From Bacillota bacterium (GTDB lineage Bacteria > Bacillota > Clostridia > Christensenellales > CALWSW01): 6,517 bases of DNA. Location of the stretch: contig JAEYFO010000275.1 in the NCBI GenBank assembly GCA_023402915.1, forward strand, positions 1 through 6,517, in the 5' to 3' direction. The position numbers and the translations under genes were made by a program. The notes under the pieces are model-generated. The model did no database searches. It was not told where the DNA came from and saw only the letters and a program-made list of their open reading frames with translations. Below, piece by piece: positions 5,826 through 6,517 of this stretch. How positions within the stretch are numbered: the first letter of the stretch is position 1; every line of letters starts with the position of its first letter.

Positions 5826-6301
5826 AAACCTTAGAGGCTCCCCCAATGCGTCGAAGGATCGCCGCTGAAGCCCAGAGCACCAAAACAGAACCCCGGCAAC
5901 GCAGGGAATCTTACAAAACCGTGCAAAACCCTCAAGCGTACCGTATCAGGCAAAATCCTGAAGAATACCGCTCGGCGCACCTTAAGAATACCTGTCGGCG
6001 CACCTTTGCGGATAGGGGGCTGCCGCCACATCTACGAAGCCCTAAAGGATCCAAGAGTGGAACACGTGCGCATAAATGGAGGTTAACAGCCTGGCATAGG
6101 GGGTTTCAACTTCTCCATTTCTCCATAAACAGGCCGCAGGGACAGAGGGAGCGCAAGTGACCTCATACTTTTTTGCAAATCAAATTGCAGATCGAACATG
6201 CGCAGCTGTTCTGTCGTAGCTGTTCTGTGTCGAAATGCACAAAGTGGAATTGGTAAGAGGGGATTCGTAAGGCGGGATCAGCGCCTATTCGCCAAAAGCG
6301 C
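5826..6301. other. Gene-free stretch between IS30 relic and rRNA terminators
   Basis: No frame here has a ribosome binding site or recognisable family. It holds a 23-bp tandem repeat at 5962-6007, a small hairpin directly before it (TCAGG 5946-5950 with CCTGA 5957-5961) and a short 14-nt tandem duplication starting AGCTGTTCTGT at 6204-6231. It looks like decayed intergenic DNA downstream of an rRNA operon. Confidence 0.5.
5962..6007. repeat. Two-copy 23-bp tandem repeat
   Basis: The two adjacent units (5962-5984 and 5985-6007) agree at 20 of 23 positions and share AGAATACC and TCGGCGCACCTT. The period is not a multiple of three, which argues against a coding repeat. Two units without spacers are not a CRISPR array. 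Confidence 0.75.
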
Positions 6302-6327
6302 AAAAAAATCCCCGGCAAAGCCGAGGG
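6302..6327 (-). terminator. Distal rho-independent terminator of the rRNA operon
   Basis: On the minus strand CCTCGGC pairs with GCCGGGG (one G-U pair) across a TTT loop and is followed by A and seven T. It lies about 100 nt beyond the 5S 3' end in the direction of rRNA transcription and probably acts as a second stop after the proximal hairpin. Confidence 0.8.
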
Positions 6328-6356
6328 TATTGCATTGCGGGTTAAGCTATTTCCAC

Positions 6357-6380
6357 CCCCGCTACTATGGCGGGGTTTTC
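6357..6380 (+). terminator. Plus-strand terminator facing the rRNA operon
   Basis: CCCCGC (6357-6362) pairs with GCGGGG (6370-6375) across a 7-nt loop and is followed on the plus strand by TTTTCGGTTT. The T-tract is only on the plus side, so it would stop transcription entering the rRNA operon antisense from the left. No plus-strand gene is seen close upstream. Confidence 0.6.
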
Positions 6381-6391
6381 GGTTTACAACA

Positions 6392-6421
6392 AAAAACGAC
6401 GTTCCTTTGAACGTCGTTTTT
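6392..6421 (-). terminator. Proximal rho-independent terminator of the rRNA operon
   Basis: A perfect 13-bp stem (AAAAACGACGTTC at 6392-6404 and its complement at 6409-6421) closes a 4-nt loop, with a T-rich tract on the minus-strand side. It starts about 8 nt after the 5S 3' end, the usual place for an rRNA operon terminator. Because the stem ends in A-T pairs, it is nearly symmetrical and could also work from the left. Confidence 0.9.
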
Positions 6422-6428
6422 GTGGGAA

Positions 6429-6517
<89 letters not shown>

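Noticed and set aside
5586..5846. 86-codon minus-strand frame as an intact small gene
   Set aside because: Its central part matches only the C-terminal end of IS30 transposases, so it is reported as a relic and not as a gene.
5962..6007. CRISPR array
   Set aside because: There are only two imperfect units joined directly, with no spacers and no cas genes in view.
6204..6231. 14-nt tandem duplication (AGCTGTTCTGT...) as a regulatory site
   Set aside because: Only 11 of 14 positions match and there is no gene start nearby, so it is noted as a minor repeat only.

Overview
The window looks like chromosomal DNA from a GC-rich Clostridia bacterium (Firmicutes), perhaps of the Oscillospiraceae kind. 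This is inferred from strong GGAGG-type ribosome binding sites, TTG start codons, an IS30-type transposase remnant, a 5S rRNA of ordinary bacterial type and a hairpin repeat at the left edge. The species cannot be named from sequence alone.

Layout: (1) 1-36, the edge of a palindromic, REP-like repeat. (2) 143-1963, minus strand, a sensor histidine kinase with a 7TMR-DISM-like membrane sensor. (3) 1964-2282, a divergent control region with two apparently overlapping promoters and a long leader. (4) 2283-2978, plus strand, an OmpR/PhoB-type response regulator. (5) 2979-4079, about 1.1 kb with no convincing gene, rich in A- and T-tracts, ending in two tandem hairpins of which one is a clear terminator for the gene to its right. 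(6) 4080-4994, minus strand, a 2-dehydropantoate 2-reductase (PanE/ApbA family) with its own promoter and a leader hairpin. (7) 5102-6301, a gene-poor stretch holding a decayed C-terminal piece of an IS30-family transposase, a duplicated 13-nt motif and a 23-bp tandem repeat. (8) 6302-6517, a cluster of three hairpin terminators and the 3' part of a 5S rRNA gene on the minus strand, so an rRNA operon points into the window from the right.

Functionally, the kinase and regulator very probably form one two-component system, although they are transcribed divergently rather than as an operon. The reductase is an independent unit, in the pantothenate/CoA pathway if it is a true PanE. The stretch beyond it is the kind of degraded, repeat-bearing DNA that often collects beside rRNA operons.

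I see no convincing evidence of a new defence, RNA-guided or biosynthetic system. The points most worth a second look are the overlapping divergent promoters of the two-component pair, the two TTG start corrections, the element-like similarity between the regulator leader and the 1.1 kb gene-free stretch, and the IS30 relic with its duplicated end.
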